This document shows, in pieces, positions 9,281 through 17,223 of a stretch of DNA of 64,000 bases. The stretch lies in assembly GCA_003666485.1 (NCBI GenBank), contig CP032931.1, forward strand, positions 930,001-994,000, given 5' to 3'. This stretch comes from Levilactobacillus brevis. Lineage in GTDB: Bacteria; Bacillota; Bacilli; Lactobacillales; Lactobacillaceae. Under the pieces are notes generated by a model. That model ran no database searches. It was not told the origin of the DNA and saw only the letters and a list, made by a program, of their open reading frames with translations. The stretch's first letter is position 1; each line of letters opens with the position of its first letter. Position numbers and translations under genes: made by a program.

Positions 9281-9322
9281 CAGGCGTGGTTAACCCCTTG
9301 TGGGTTAGGCACGCCTGTTTTT
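9281..9322 (+). terminator. Strong intrinsic terminator
   Basis: A long stem, CAGGCGTG plus GTTAACCC paired with GGGTTAGG plus CACGCCTG, is followed by TTTTTT on the plus strand. Confidence 0.92.
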
Positions 9323-9633
9323 TAGCACTACCTTTTTGGGTAAGCGAGGTTGAGCGTCTGATTTTATGGTGATCATTAAAGTTGATGAAGCCAGAAACCT
9401 CCGTCAGCCAGCAGTTCCGCCTGCTATGGGGAACACCTCCAGCCTGGGAAGCGGTCTTCCGGTTCGCTTGAAAGCCTGGTCAAACCACCAGTCTTTCAAG
9501 TCGTCCCGCCCAGTAACCTGGCAAAAGACGCCAGCTAACTGGGCCGACACAGCTGGCTACACTACTGGCTGACTCCGGCAACGTGGTGCTTATCAGCAAC
9601 TACGTGTTCATCTCAATCCAATGGCAAAATCAG
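9323..9633. other. Hairpin-dense gene-free stretch beside copy B
   Basis: No gene with start, ribosome site and coherent composition is present. Inverted repeats crowd the stretch: CTTGAAAG/CTTTCAAG with inner CTGGT/ACCAG (9467-9500), GGAAG/CTTCC, AGCAG/CTGCT, and around 9507-9560 two overlapping hairpins that cannot form together (GCCCAGT with ACTGGGC enclosing CTGGC/GCCAG, versus GCCAGCT with AGCTGGC). It may be the 3' part of the RNA on the minus strand. Confidence 0.5.
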
Positions 9634-9870
9634 ATGACACCACGGGTTAAGCTAATTGTTGACTAGCCATCACTCTAGTAGCCGAGAGTCCGCCAAATAT
9701 GGGTTCAGCCGTGGGAGTTACCTTGGCAGCGGTCTGGGCTGGTTAGGTAACTGGCGGTTTTGAGACGCGGGTTTTCGGCTCAAAGCCGAGGCGTCGAGAC
9801 CGCACTGTGGCTCGACCCGTCCGCCCACCGCGTTCCGACCCATATTTGGCGGACGGTAGGCGGCCGGTTC
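9634..9870 (-). ncRNA. Candidate structured RNA, copy B (minus strand)
   Basis: No protein gene is credible here. Read on the minus strand, a perfect 16-bp stem (9838-9853 with 9689-9704) encloses a core containing GGAACGC, CGAGCCA, GCTTTGAGCCGAA (9774-9786) and CGTCTCAAA; TTTGAG and CTCAAA can pair. CTCTCGGCTA follows the stem (9679-9688) and GGCCGCCT precedes it (9858-9865). The same blocks in the same order occur on the plus strand at 36914-37092, but there the enclosing stem has an unrelated sequence that still pairs. Homology may resume near 9634-9649 (TAACCCGTGGTGTCAT). Ends, promoter and strand are inferred from the comparison. The family is unknown to me. Confidence 0.6.
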
Positions 9871-10491
9871 GAACCGGGTAGCGGGACATAACTAGTTTTA
9901 TCGGACGCTGAGAGTCTAGTCGATTTTTACCTTTAAATCTAAGTGAAATAACTAACATTTCAATCACCTAGTCAACGAGTTCAGGTTATTTTCGCAACGC
10001 GTTGGTCGGTTCAAAATGTCAAAGTCACGGCTGGCCTGGTTTTGTCTCATCCTAAAGGGGCCACACTCCTGGCACATGAAATTAGGTTGCCCATTAAAGA
10101 GTTCACGCAATTAGGTAAGAAACCTTACCTTTCACAACGTTTTGAGGTAAAAACTTGACATGTAAGGTAGGTTAGTAAACAAATTGGTTAATCAACTGAA
10201 CGGGTAAATTACTGATGTCTTCAAGCGATTAACCCTATCATACCGGTCCGCAGCGGCATTTTTCCGAAAATTCGCAGTAAAATCCCGCCGAAAATTCGCG
10301 AGTCATAATCCCAGCATAATTTGTAAAGAGGAATTACTATATAGTTATAATCAGAATCTACAAGGGGGGTTAGGTAACACGGCCCCCACAATAAGCGGGT
10401 GAGCACCAACCTTGGGGGATGGGGCAACCTAAACTGATTTGATTCCCGAATCACCACAAGCTATTGGGGGAGTAGTGTTACCAAGAAAATT
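9871..10491. other. Gene-free stretch upstream of the ROK regulator
   Basis: About 620 bases without a credible gene. Visible elements are a perfect AGGTAAG/CTTACCT inverted repeat (10113-10130), two direct copies of CCGAAAATTCGC (10263-10305), a palindromic CGGTTCGAACCG at 9863-9874, and a C/G-rich inverted region around 10372-10432 with TTAGGT and ACCTAA at its ends. It probably contains the promoter and operators of the ROK gene and the start of the minus-strand RNA candidate. Confidence 0.45.
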
Positions 10492-11676
10492 ATGATTATC
10501 AACAAACACATTATGCGCACCACCAATGAAAAACAGGTTTTGCAGCAGATTGTGAATGCTGGCCCAATTTCTCGGAGCCAGATATCACGAAATCTTAGTC
10601 TGAACAAGGTGACGGTCTCGGATATTTATAGTCAGTTACTTCATGAAGGGTTGATCCGTGAGGTTGGTCACGGTGTCAGCACCCGGAATGGTGGACGGAA
10701 ACCAGTGATGGCATTGCTAAACGTGGGGTATGGTTATGTCATCAGTATTAACATCTTGCGGTCACGCTTCTCAATGATCACCTGTCGGTTGGACGGGCGG
10801 TCCGAGAACTACGAGAGTATCTCGACGCGAGATGTGGACTTGACCTCAGTCCTAGATATGATTGATGAACGGATCAATCACACCGTGGCGGCCAGCGAAA
10901 CGCGGCTGCTCGGGATTGCTTTTGGTTTGGACGGCACGATTTACGAAAACCAGATCTTAGGGGCCTCATTGAAGGGCTTTAAGAACTTTGATTTGGCGAA
11001 ATACTTTAGTGATAAATTTCAGGTCCCAGTTGTTTTAGAAAACTTAGCCAATGAGTCCGCTATCTATGAACGTGATTTCGCGGGTGAAGGGGTCTATCGT
11101 AACCTCATCTCCGTCACGATTCGGGACCAAGTCGCTGCGGGTATCGTGGCGGAAGGTCATCTGTATCGCGGTCACAACGGCGAGGCTGGCAACATCGGGT
11201 GTTGTCCATTGGCAGACCGGTACCAAGAAGATAATATGGAAACGGTCAACCACTACGTCGCCGAGGGCAATGTCTTACAACGGATCATGGCCTATCAACA
11301 CTTAGACCGAGTAGACGTGAACCGCATTCGGCGGGACTACTTAGGTCACCGGCCAGAACTGTTGCACATTTTGGATGAATTTGCTTACTACCTGGCCAAA
11401 GTGTTGGGCAACCTGTCCAGTACCTTTGCCCCTGACGCCATCGTGGTCAACGCGCCGATCCTGGAGCTGTTGCCGGAATTAATGGATCAGGTCCGCGAGT
11501 ATGTTGGCCAGCTTGACATTTGCCGCAAGGCGCCGTTACTTTTGACCAAGAACTCCAAGGAAGCTTCCCTCATGGGCGGGGCTTCCGCCATCATCCACCG
11601 GGCCTTGGCCTTGGATGACCTGCAATTGACGTTTGGCAATCAACGGTCGGCAGTTTTAGAGGAAGTTGAATCGTAA
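10492..11676 (+). CDS. ROK family transcriptional regulator (NagC/XylR type)
   Basis: A 394-residue protein with an N-terminal winged helix (about 10-70; ISRSQISRNLSLNKVTVSDI is the recognition region) and a ROK sugar-kinase-like domain (about 80-370; FGLDG, GHNGEAGNIGC and a C-terminal LMGGASAIIH). Such proteins are sugar-responsive repressors. The usual CxCGxxGC zinc cluster is reduced to IGCCPL, so metal binding may be altered. No sugar gene is adjacent, so the target is unknown; autoregulation through the long upstream stretch is possible. The start is uncertain: GGGGGAG is 19 bases before ATG 10492, and the ATG at 10513 has no ribosome site. Confidence 0.85.
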   Translation: MIINKHIMRTTNEKQVLQQIVNAGPISRSQISRNLSLNKVTVSDIYSQLLHEGLIREVGHGVSTRNGGRKPVMALLNVGYGYVISINILRSRFSMITCRLDGRSENYESISTRDVDLTSVLDMIDERINHTVAASETRLLGIAFGLDGTIYENQILGASLKGFKNFDLAKYFSDKFQVPVVLENLANESAIYERDFAGEGVYRNLISVTIRDQVAAGIVAEGHLYRGHNGEAGNIGCCPLADRYQEDNMETVNHYVAEGNVLQRIMAYQHLDRVDVNRIRRDYLGHRPELLHILDEFAYYLAKVLGNLSSTFAPDAIVVNAPILELLPELMDQVREYVGQLDICRKAPLLLTKNSKEASLMGGASAIIHRALALDDLQLTFGNQRSAVLEEVES

Positions 11677-11688
11677 ATAGGTAAGCTG

Positions 11689-11717
11689 AGCCTGGGCCTG
11701 GTGCCTGGGCTTTTTTT
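11689..11717 (+). terminator. Intrinsic terminator of the ROK gene
   Basis: AGCCTGGGC pairs with GCCTGGGCT (two G-T pairs), followed by seven T. Confidence 0.82.
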
Positions 11718-11788
11718 CTGCACTATCCCAGAATTTTAGATTTTGACCGCACTTGACGAAAACAATGCGAGATTTAGCCGAGATACGG

Positions 11789-11794
11789 TATAAT
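11789..11794 (+). promoter_or_regulatory. -10 box for the AI-2E family gene
   Basis: TATAAT lies 31 bases before the GTG start. No good -35 is found at 16-18 bases. Confidence 0.5.
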
Positions 11795-11824
11795 AAAGCT
11801 ATTATGGGATGGGGGAATTCACAA

Positions 11825-12910
11825 GTGAGTTTATGGCAACGCTTTGTTGAAAACGTTCGGCTCCGGCGCTTTACCGTACTGGCCTTGATTATCTTTGTAC
11901 TCTGGCTGATTCGCGCGGAAATGAACATGATTCTGTTGACGTTTATCTTTACCTTTCTGGTGCTACAGCTAGTCAAAGCGATTCGCAAGGTGGTCAAGCT
12001 ACCGCCGGCATTGATCGTGACGGTCACCTACGTCGTCGTGATTGGCGCGCTTTACTGGGCAGTGACCACGTATTTGCCACAGATCTTGAATTCCTCGATT
12101 CACGGGATTGAGAACCTGTACAAGTTCTATCAAAATCCAAAGAATAACAGTAATGAGATTATCAGTTATGTCACGAATTATATTCAGACGTCAGACATCG
12201 TCAATCAGCTCCAGAACGGGGCGAAATTGGTGCTGACGTACATTTCTACGATTGGGTCATTTGGCGCGACCCTGTTCATGTCCATGATCTTGAGCTTCTT
12301 CTTCACGATTGAAAGCAAGCAAATGGGTGAGTTCTCCAAACGATTCTTGACCAGCACGTACGGGTGGTTCTTTTCCGATATTAACTTTTTCGCCACGAAA
12401 TTTGTTAACACGTTCGGGGTCGTCTTGGAGGCACAGTTCTTCATTGCCCTGTGCAATACCGTGATTACGACGATTGTGCTGGCGATTATGGGGATGCCAC
12501 AACTGCCGACGCTGGCGATTATGATTTTTATTTTAAGTCTGATTCCGGTGGCCGGGGTCATCGTGTCCATCGTGCCGCTGACCATCCTGGGCTACTCCGT
12601 TGGCGGGTTCCGCTACGTCGTCTATATTCTGGTGATGATCGTGGTGGTCCACGCGCTGGAAGCCTACGTGCTGAATCCCAAGTTCATGTCGAGTCGGACT
12701 GAATTGCCCATCTTCTACACGTTCGTCGTGTTGCTGGCGGGTGAGCAGTTATTTGGCGTCTGGGGCCTGATTGTTGGGGTGCCAATCTTTACGTTCTTCT
12801 TGGACATTCTGGGCGTCCGGCCGGTTCACGGCCTACATCCAGCACCACACGTGGATGTGAAGAAGCTGCGGGAGATTCGTCGCAACCATAGTCAAAATAA
12901 CGATAAGTAA
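11825..12910 (+). CDS. AI-2E family transporter (PerM/YdiK-like permease)
   Basis: A 361-residue polytopic membrane protein of the AI-2E transporter superfamily, whose members export small molecules or act as Na+/H+ antiporters. Two N-terminal helices (about 15-55), a third near 70, a soluble segment (about 95-150), and a C-terminal block of helices including GMPQLPTLAIMIFILSLIPV, VVVHALEAYVLNPKFM and GEQLFGVWGLIVGVPIF, the latter typical of the family. GTG at 11825 is chosen because GGGGG lies 9 bases upstream; upstream in-frame ATGs lack a site. It stands alone between two terminators. Substrate not predictable. Confidence 0.88.
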   Translation: MSLWQRFVENVRLRRFTVLALIIFVLWLIRAEMNMILLTFIFTFLVLQLVKAIRKVVKLPPALIVTVTYVVVIGALYWAVTTYLPQILNSSIHGIENLYKFYQNPKNNSNEIISYVTNYIQTSDIVNQLQNGAKLVLTYISTIGSFGATLFMSMILSFFFTIESKQMGEFSKRFLTSTYGWFFSDINFFATKFVNTFGVVLEAQFFIALCNTVITTIVLAIMGMPQLPTLAIMIFILSLIPVAGVIVSIVPLTILGYSVGGFRYVVYILVMIVVVHALEAYVLNPKFMSSRTELPIFYTFVVLLAGEQLFGVWGLIVGVPIFTFFLDILGVRPVHGLHPAPHVDVKKLREIRRNHSQNNDK

Positions 12911-12923
12911 GTGAACCAACGCA

Positions 12924-12957
12924 ACGGACGGCCTGAGTCAAAGGGGCCGTCCGTTTT
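12924..12957 (+). terminator. Intrinsic terminator
   Basis: ACGGACGGCC pairs perfectly with GGCCGTCCGT, followed by TTTT. Confidence 0.85.
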
Positions 12958-13024
12958 GGTGTGACGGGCTTCACAGGAATCTCACAGAAGAAAACGGTTA
13001 CATAAAAAGAAGCCGTCAATTTAG

Positions 13025-13053
13025 CTGAAATTAGCGGCTAGATGGTGTAAAAT
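13025..13053 (+). promoter_or_regulatory. Probable gpmA promoter
   Basis: CTGAAA, a 17-base spacer and TAAAAT lie 37 bases upstream of the ATG. Confidence 0.55.
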
Positions 13054-13089
13054 GACAAGGTATTCTACGACAGAAAGAGGTTATAAGTG

Positions 13090-13782
13090 ATGGCAAAATT
13101 AGTATTGATTCGCCACGGCCAAAGTGAATGGAACTTGGCAAACAAGTTCACCGGCTGGGTTGACGTTGATTTAAGCGAAAAGGGTGTTGAAGAAGCCAAG
13201 GCTGCTGGTCAAAAGATCAAGGAATCTGGCATGAAATTCGACTACGCTTACACGTCAGTTCTGAAGCGGGCAATCAAGACGTTACACTACGTTTTGGAAG
13301 AATCCGACCAACTTTGGATTCCAGAAACCAAGACTTGGCGTTTAAACGAACGTCACTACGGTGCTTTACAAGGCCTGAACAAGAAGGAAACCGCTGAAAA
13401 GTACGGTGACGACCAAGTCCACATCTGGCGTCGTTCTTACGATGTCTTGCCACCACTCTTGGACGCAGACGCTGAAGGCTCAGCTGTGAAGGACCCTCGT
13501 TACGCGAACTTGGATCCTAACATCGTGCCTGGTGGGGAAAACTTAAAGGTTACCCTGGAACGTGTTATGCCATTCTGGGAAGACCAAATCGCACCTAAGT
13601 TGCTTGACGGCAAGAACGTCATCATCGCCGCTCACGGTAACTCACTGCGTGCCCTTTCCAAGTACATCGAACGGATCAGTGATGATGACATCATGAACCT
13701 TGAAATGGCAACCGGTGAACCAGTTGTCTACGACTTCGATGACAAGTTAAACATGACTAACAAGACGAAGTTGGGCAAGTAA
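13090..13782 (+). CDS. gpmA: 2,3-bisphosphoglycerate-dependent phosphoglycerate mutase
   Basis: A 230-residue glycolytic enzyme that interconverts 3-phosphoglycerate and 2-phosphoglycerate through a phosphohistidine. The catalytic [10 protein letters not shown] motif places the phospho-His at residue 9, the second histidine is His182 in [10 protein letters not shown], and [10 protein letters not shown] and GGENLK are also conserved. Length and motifs match the dPGM family throughout. AAAGAGG lies 9 bases upstream of ATG 13090, which is preferred to the GTG one codon earlier. Codon use is strongly biased (for example GAA, GGT and CGT preferred), as expected for a highly expressed gene. It is monocistronic, with its own promoter and terminator. 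Confidence 0.97.
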   Translation: MAKLVLIRHGQSEWNLANKFTGWVDVDLSEKGVEEAKAAGQKIKESGMKFDYAYTSVLKRAIKTLHYVLEESDQLWIPETKTWRLNERHYGALQGLNKKETAEKYGDDQVHIWRRSYDVLPPLLDADAEGSAVKDPRYANLDPNIVPGGENLKVTLERVMPFWEDQIAPKLLDGKNVIIAAHGNSLRALSKYIERISDDDIMNLEMATGEPVVYDFDDKLNMTNKTKLGK

Positions 13783-13798
13783 TTTCCAACTGACTCGA

Positions 13799-13827
13799 AG
13801 CCGCCTCGTTTGTGGGGGCGGCTTTTT
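13799..13827 (+). terminator. gpmA terminator
   Basis: AGCCGCC pairs with GGCGGCT, followed by TTTTT. Confidence 0.88.
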
Positions 13828-13882
13828 CGTGGGAAAAAATGTCATTAGCGGTCACTAGGGTCGCCAAAAGTCAGGTGAAAAT

Positions 13883-14344
13883 TTGATTGAATTGAGAGCT
13901 TATCGTGCAGAGAACTTGGAGGCCGTGATACGGCTGTTTCGAGAAACAGTAGTCAAGGTCAATCGGCAAGATTACTCTTTGAGACAGATAGAGGCATGGC
14001 TGGGAACTGACACCGCGGATGTTCGGGCTGACTGGCAGATATCTTTGTTGGCTCATCATACTTATTTAGCCTGGTTAGCTGGCGAGTTGTTGGGGTTCGC
14101 TGATATGACGACAACGGGCTATTTAGATCGGTTGTTTGTCAGTGCAAACCATCAAAGCGAAGGTATTGCAACGAAGCTGCTGGTGGCCTTAGAACAGGTT
14201 GTTCCGGCTGGCTTATATACCACTGAATCCTCAATTACAGCACGACCATTCTTTGAAGCACAAGGGTATCGTGTGGTGAAAAGAAACGTGGTTGTTCGGG
14301 ATGGCATCGAATTGATTAATTTTACAATGACAAAATACGCATAA
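13883..14344 (+). CDS. GNAT family N-acetyltransferase
   Basis: A 153-residue acetyltransferase of unknown substrate. The GNAT core is visible as IELRAYRAENLEAVIRLF at the start, a central GYLDRLFVSANHQSEGIATK segment (about 78-97, acetyl-CoA loop) and ITARPFFEAQGYRVVKRN near the end. It resembles the YafP-like group of putative acetyltransferases. The start is TTG with AGGTGA 5-6 bases upstream; no ATG fits the N-terminal strand. A small gene of unknown function starts 10 bases later, suggesting a shared transcript. Confidence 0.82.
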   Translation: MIELRAYRAENLEAVIRLFRETVVKVNRQDYSLRQIEAWLGTDTADVRADWQISLLAHHTYLAWLAGELLGFADMTTTGYLDRLFVSANHQSEGIATKLLVALEQVVPAGLYTTESSITARPFFEAQGYRVVKRNVVVRDGIELINFTMTKYA

Positions 14345-14345
14345 G

Positions 14346-14600
14346 AAAAGAGATTGAATTTGGCAGACAAAGAAGTATCACAGATTGAAATGATGAAGAT
14401 TATCGCGCTGTTTCGTAAGGAAGGCTTCAAGGGAGAGTATGAATCCTTCCAACGGGTCAGCGGCACTGACCGGGAGTTCTTCGTGGTTATGAGTAATGAA
14501 CAGGGCATCAAAGCACTGTTTCGGGCTAGCTTGATGTTGAACGCTGTGGAGTTCCAGTATGTGTTGGATGATAAGCATACGTTTGTGATAGAAACGGTTG
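14346..14600 (+). repeat. Direct repeat, copy 1 (about 255 bp)
   Basis: Near-identical to 16649-16903, including the ribosome-binding region and nearly the whole small gene. Differences are scattered and mostly silent, so the copies are not brand new. Confidence 0.92.
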
Positions 14601-14608
14601 AAAAATAG
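14354..14608 (+). CDS. Small protein of unknown function, copy 1
   Basis: An 84-residue soluble, mixed alpha/beta protein I do not recognise. Motif-like stretches are KIIALFRKEGFKGEYESFQR and VSGTDREFFVVMSNEQGIKA. It starts with TTG at 14354 (or the next TTG two codons on) after an AAAAGAG site. A second copy at 16657 is nearly identical in protein sequence, and the two bracket the large membrane protein gene. The conservation of silent differences suggests that both copies are translated. It lies 10 bases after the GNAT gene. Confidence 0.65.
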   Translation: MNLADKEVSQIEMMKIIALFRKEGFKGEYESFQRVSGTDREFFVVMSNEQGIKALFRASLMLNAVEFQYVLDDKHTFVIETVEK

Positions 14609-14691
14609 AATAGTTAAGGCAACAAGGCTGCATGGGCTTTTTTGTGAATAGGTCGATACTTATTTAGATAAAATATCGAGGAGAAGCTTAA

Positions 14692-16587
14692 ATGAATTCA
14701 ATTGTGTTAGTTGTTTTGATAATTGGGGCTGCAATCTGGCTTATTTCATCTAATCAGGAAAAGAAAAGATTGGAAGAGAAAAAGGAATTAGAGAGGCAGC
14801 AGCTTGAGTACCAAGAAAAAGAGATACTTAAGTATCAAGAAAAAAAGACACCTGAAGAATGTTTAAATCAGGAAATGTTTAAGGCAAAAAAGTTGTTACA
14901 AGAACGCCAAGAAGAAAACGAAGCGAATATTCGAAAGAAAAAAATAATCGAGGAAGAACAGAAACAAATTAAGCAGAAGAATTCGCATCAAGAGCAATCT
15001 GTTGTTGAATCTAAAGATGTAATTAGAGTTAATTTTCATTTCAACTATTTTTATGAGGATGAATTGAAAGCGATTATTGTTGTCTTTAACGAGAAGACCG
15101 ACTGGTTAGACTATAAGACAATTATGCGTAATTCCGAAGAATATTCGAAGAAATTGTATCACTACTTGCGAGATAATAGTAAGGAAATGAAGCGACAATT
15201 AGGCCTGACGGAGGATGTGGATATCTATTTACTTCCAAAGTTTAGTACATCTTCCCATTTACAAGAAGTGTCAGAGTGGATTTTGTCTCAAAAGAGTCAA
15301 GTATTGAATCAATCTTTGGTAAAAATTAATTCGAATGGTGATCTGGTTGGTGGTGAAGTTAAGAAGGTTTTAAATCCTGATGTTGCACTAGCACGAACGG
15401 ATGATCAATCTGAACTGAGTCAGCTTATGAATGTACTGGACTACTTTGTTCAGTCAGACGTGATAATAGTATATTTTAAGAATGAAGCGGCGTGTCAACA
15501 AGTCCTTGAAAAAATTACAGATAGTTTCCAAGCGGCAGCTAATTTCTGTGGATTGATGATTCAGATGAAGAGTAAGTTTGAAGAAATTGAGCTATTCGAG
15601 ACGCCAATTTCACTCTGTTTAATGCCAATTTCCACTCACAGCAGTAATGAAGCGGCTGAAATGATGAATTTAATGTTAACTGAGAATGACAACATACTAA
15701 AGAAATTTCTAGTCGTTATCGATAAACAAAATCAAGTCACTGAAGGTGCCTTAGTACGTAATATACCGGAAGATATGCTGGCAAAAATTAATAAGCGACA
15801 AGGGCTGCGCAGTGAATCGCGGTTAAACGTTAAGATGGATTTGGAAGATAGTTGTGATCAAAATCAGGAGAAATCCGACAATTTTAATGTTTATGAGTGG
15901 TTTATCCAAGAAACTGGAGAAATCTTTTTTGTTGGTGTGGGGTATGGTAATAGGCGGCCTTTAGTTAAACAAAATGATTTGTTTAAGCGGGTGAGAGAGA
16001 AATACCAAACTGATTATCGTTTTACTGGCAAGCAATTGAGTAAGCGCGCAGCCAATAAACTAAAGCTGGGAACGATAAAGAAAGATTTGGATGCTGGGAA
16101 TGTTTTGACTAACATTCAAGTGCCTATTGGCTATGCTGGAGGAATGAGTACTTCAGCAGAGAAAACTGGTTTTGGAGCGCGACAATATTCTTATTTGAAG
16201 GCTCCTCAGATTATAGGAAATATTGTTGAGACACATTATCAGTTACTTGAAAGTGCAGAAACGTATGATAAAATTGAGAGTCAATACTTAAAGAAAATAT
16301 GTGTGCCGACTTATGCATTAAACGCAGAGAAGTCATTGTATTTTAAGAGTAAATCGGGTAATACTGCGAAGCTGATTGAGCGGCTTAAAACTGAGATTAA
16401 GGAGAGAACGGATGCTAAGATCTATAAATCATTAGCGAAATCAGCGGATTCAGTTATCTTAACTAATGCTCCCAGACCAACCCATGTTAAAGACTTGCAT
16501 GATAGGGGATATAAAGTATTTCACATGATTGATGTTGCTAGATTCTTGGAGATTGATTTGGAGCAAGTTACACGAGAGTTTGAATAG
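14692..16587 (+). CDS. Membrane-anchored coiled-coil protein with GIY-YIG-like segment
   Basis: A 631-residue protein. One N-terminal membrane helix (about 3-19), then a highly charged coiled coil (about 22-105), a middle region without recognisable domain (about 110-390), and near 400-425 the stretch VYEWFIQETGEIFFVGVGYG followed by NRR. This resembles the first strands of GIY-YIG nuclease-like domains of the YEWFI..TGEvFYVGKGxGNR type; here the usual Lys of the second motif is Val, so activity is doubtful. About 200 further residues follow. Base composition is AT-rich and codons differ from the neighbours, indicating transfer. It sits between two copies of a small gene. A defence or DNA-processing role is only a guess. 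Confidence 0.5.
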   Translation: MNSIVLVVLIIGAAIWLISSNQEKKRLEEKKELERQQLEYQEKEILKYQEKKTPEECLNQEMFKAKKLLQERQEENEANIRKKKIIEEEQKQIKQKNSHQEQSVVESKDVIRVNFHFNYFYEDELKAIIVVFNEKTDWLDYKTIMRNSEEYSKKLYHYLRDNSKEMKRQLGLTEDVDIYLLPKFSTSSHLQEVSEWILSQKSQVLNQSLVKINSNGDLVGGEVKKVLNPDVALARTDDQSELSQLMNVLDYFVQSDVIIVYFKNEAACQQVLEKITDSFQAAANFCGLMIQMKSKFEEIELFETPISLCLMPISTHSSNEAAEMMNLMLTENDNILKKFLVVIDKQNQVTEGALVRNIPEDMLAKINKRQGLRSESRLNVKMDLEDSCDQNQEKSDNFNVYEWFIQETGEIFFVGVGYGNRRPLVKQNDLFKRVREKYQTDYRFTGKQLSKRAANKLKLGTIKKDLDAGNVLTNIQVPIGYAGGMSTSAEKTGFGARQYSYLKAPQIIGNIVETHYQLLESAETYDKIESQYLKKICVPTYALNAEKSLYFKSKSGNTAKLIERLKTEIKERTDAKIYKSLAKSADSVILTNAPRPTHVKDLHDRGYKVFHMIDVARFLEIDLEQVTREFE

Positions 16588-16648
16588 CAATGTTGAAGAG
16601 TCGTAAGCTGTACGGTTCGTCACTAGTGACCGAAAATTTAGATAAGAG

Positions 16649-16903
16649 AAAAGAGATTGAATTTGGCAGACAAAGAAGTATCACAGATTGAAATGATGAA
16701 GATTATCGCACTGTTTCGTAAGGAAGGCTTCAAGGGAGAGTATGAATCCTTCCAACGGGTCAGTGGCACCGACCGGGAGTTCTTCGTGGTCATGAGTAAT
16801 GAACAGGGTATCAAGGCGTTGTTCCGGGCGAGCTTGATGTTGAACGCTGTTGAATTCCAGTATGTGTTGGATGACAAGCATGTGTTTGTGACGGAAGCGG
16901 CTG
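16649..16903 (+). repeat. Direct repeat, copy 2 (about 255 bp)
   Basis: Second copy of the 14346-14600 repeat, in the same orientation, on the other side of the membrane protein gene. Confidence 0.92.
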
Positions 16904-16908
16904 AATAA
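16657..16908 (+). CDS. Small protein of unknown function, copy 2
   Basis: An 83-residue protein identical to copy 1 except at the C-terminus (KHVFVTEAAE versus KHTFVIETVEK). It has the same TTG start and AAAAGAG ribosome site. It is followed by a long terminator. The AT-rich gene before it ends 69 bases upstream. Function unknown. Confidence 0.65.
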   Translation: MNLADKEVSQIEMMKIIALFRKEGFKGEYESFQRVSGTDREFFVVMSNEQGIKALFRASLMLNAVEFQYVLDDKHVFVTEAAE

Positions 16909-16933
16909 AGGGTAGCTGAGTAAAAGATATTGT

Positions 16934-16979
16934 AAAAACACGGTGAGTTCCTCTTTAAAAGGAGACTCGCCGTGTTTTA
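16934..16979. terminator. Bidirectional intrinsic terminator
   Basis: AAAACACGG-GAGT-CCTC pairs with GGAG-CTCGCCGTGTTTT over a TTTAAAA loop; T or A runs on both sides allow use by the plus-strand small gene and the minus-strand gene at 17021. Confidence 0.85.
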
Positions 16980-17020
16980 GAGTGTCTAAGTGCTCTGAAC
17001 TTGAGCAGCCAAAGCAGAAT

Positions 17021-17218
17021 TCAAATAGAGCGGTTTGTCCACCAATATAGAACATAAACGCCTAGTAAAAGAATCACAGCAATGGCTGTACTTCCTAGAA
17101 ACAACCAATTTAAAGGCCCAGATATTCCCAATGTAACTACAAATCCTTCAACAATTGCAATCAATACAATTACCCAAGTCAAAATTTTGATCATTTTCTT
17201 TTTTGTTGTATCTGTCAA
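17021..17218 (-). CDS. Small two-helix membrane protein
   Basis: A 65-residue protein with two predicted membrane helices (ILTWVIVLIAIVEGFVVTLG and LNWLFLGSTAIAVILLLGVY) and a positively charged end. No family recognised; its size and position after a small unknown gene recall immunity-type proteins, but nothing in the sequence proves this. The start is taken as TTG at 17218 because GGAG lies 8 bases upstream and overlaps the end of the previous reading frame, so translation may be coupled. Confidence 0.5.
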   Translation of the reverse strand: MTDTTKKKMIKILTWVIVLIAIVEGFVVTLGISGPLNWLFLGSTAIAVILLLGVYVLYWWTNRSI

Positions 17219-17223
17219 GTGAA

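Noticed and set aside
9281..9322. Use of this hairpin as terminator for the minus-strand RNA copy B
   Set aside because: The T run exists only on the plus strand; on the minus strand it is preceded by A and followed by CGTAGCG.
9860..9882. tRNA-like T-arm (GGTTCGAACC) in the gene-free region
   Set aside because: The stem on either side of the loop does not pair properly and no acceptor, D or anticodon arm fits around it; it is a palindrome beside the RNA candidate.
9366..10457. Three open frames of 68-78 codons in the gene-free region
   Set aside because: No ribosome sites, odd composition, and they lie over hairpins and conserved RNA blocks.
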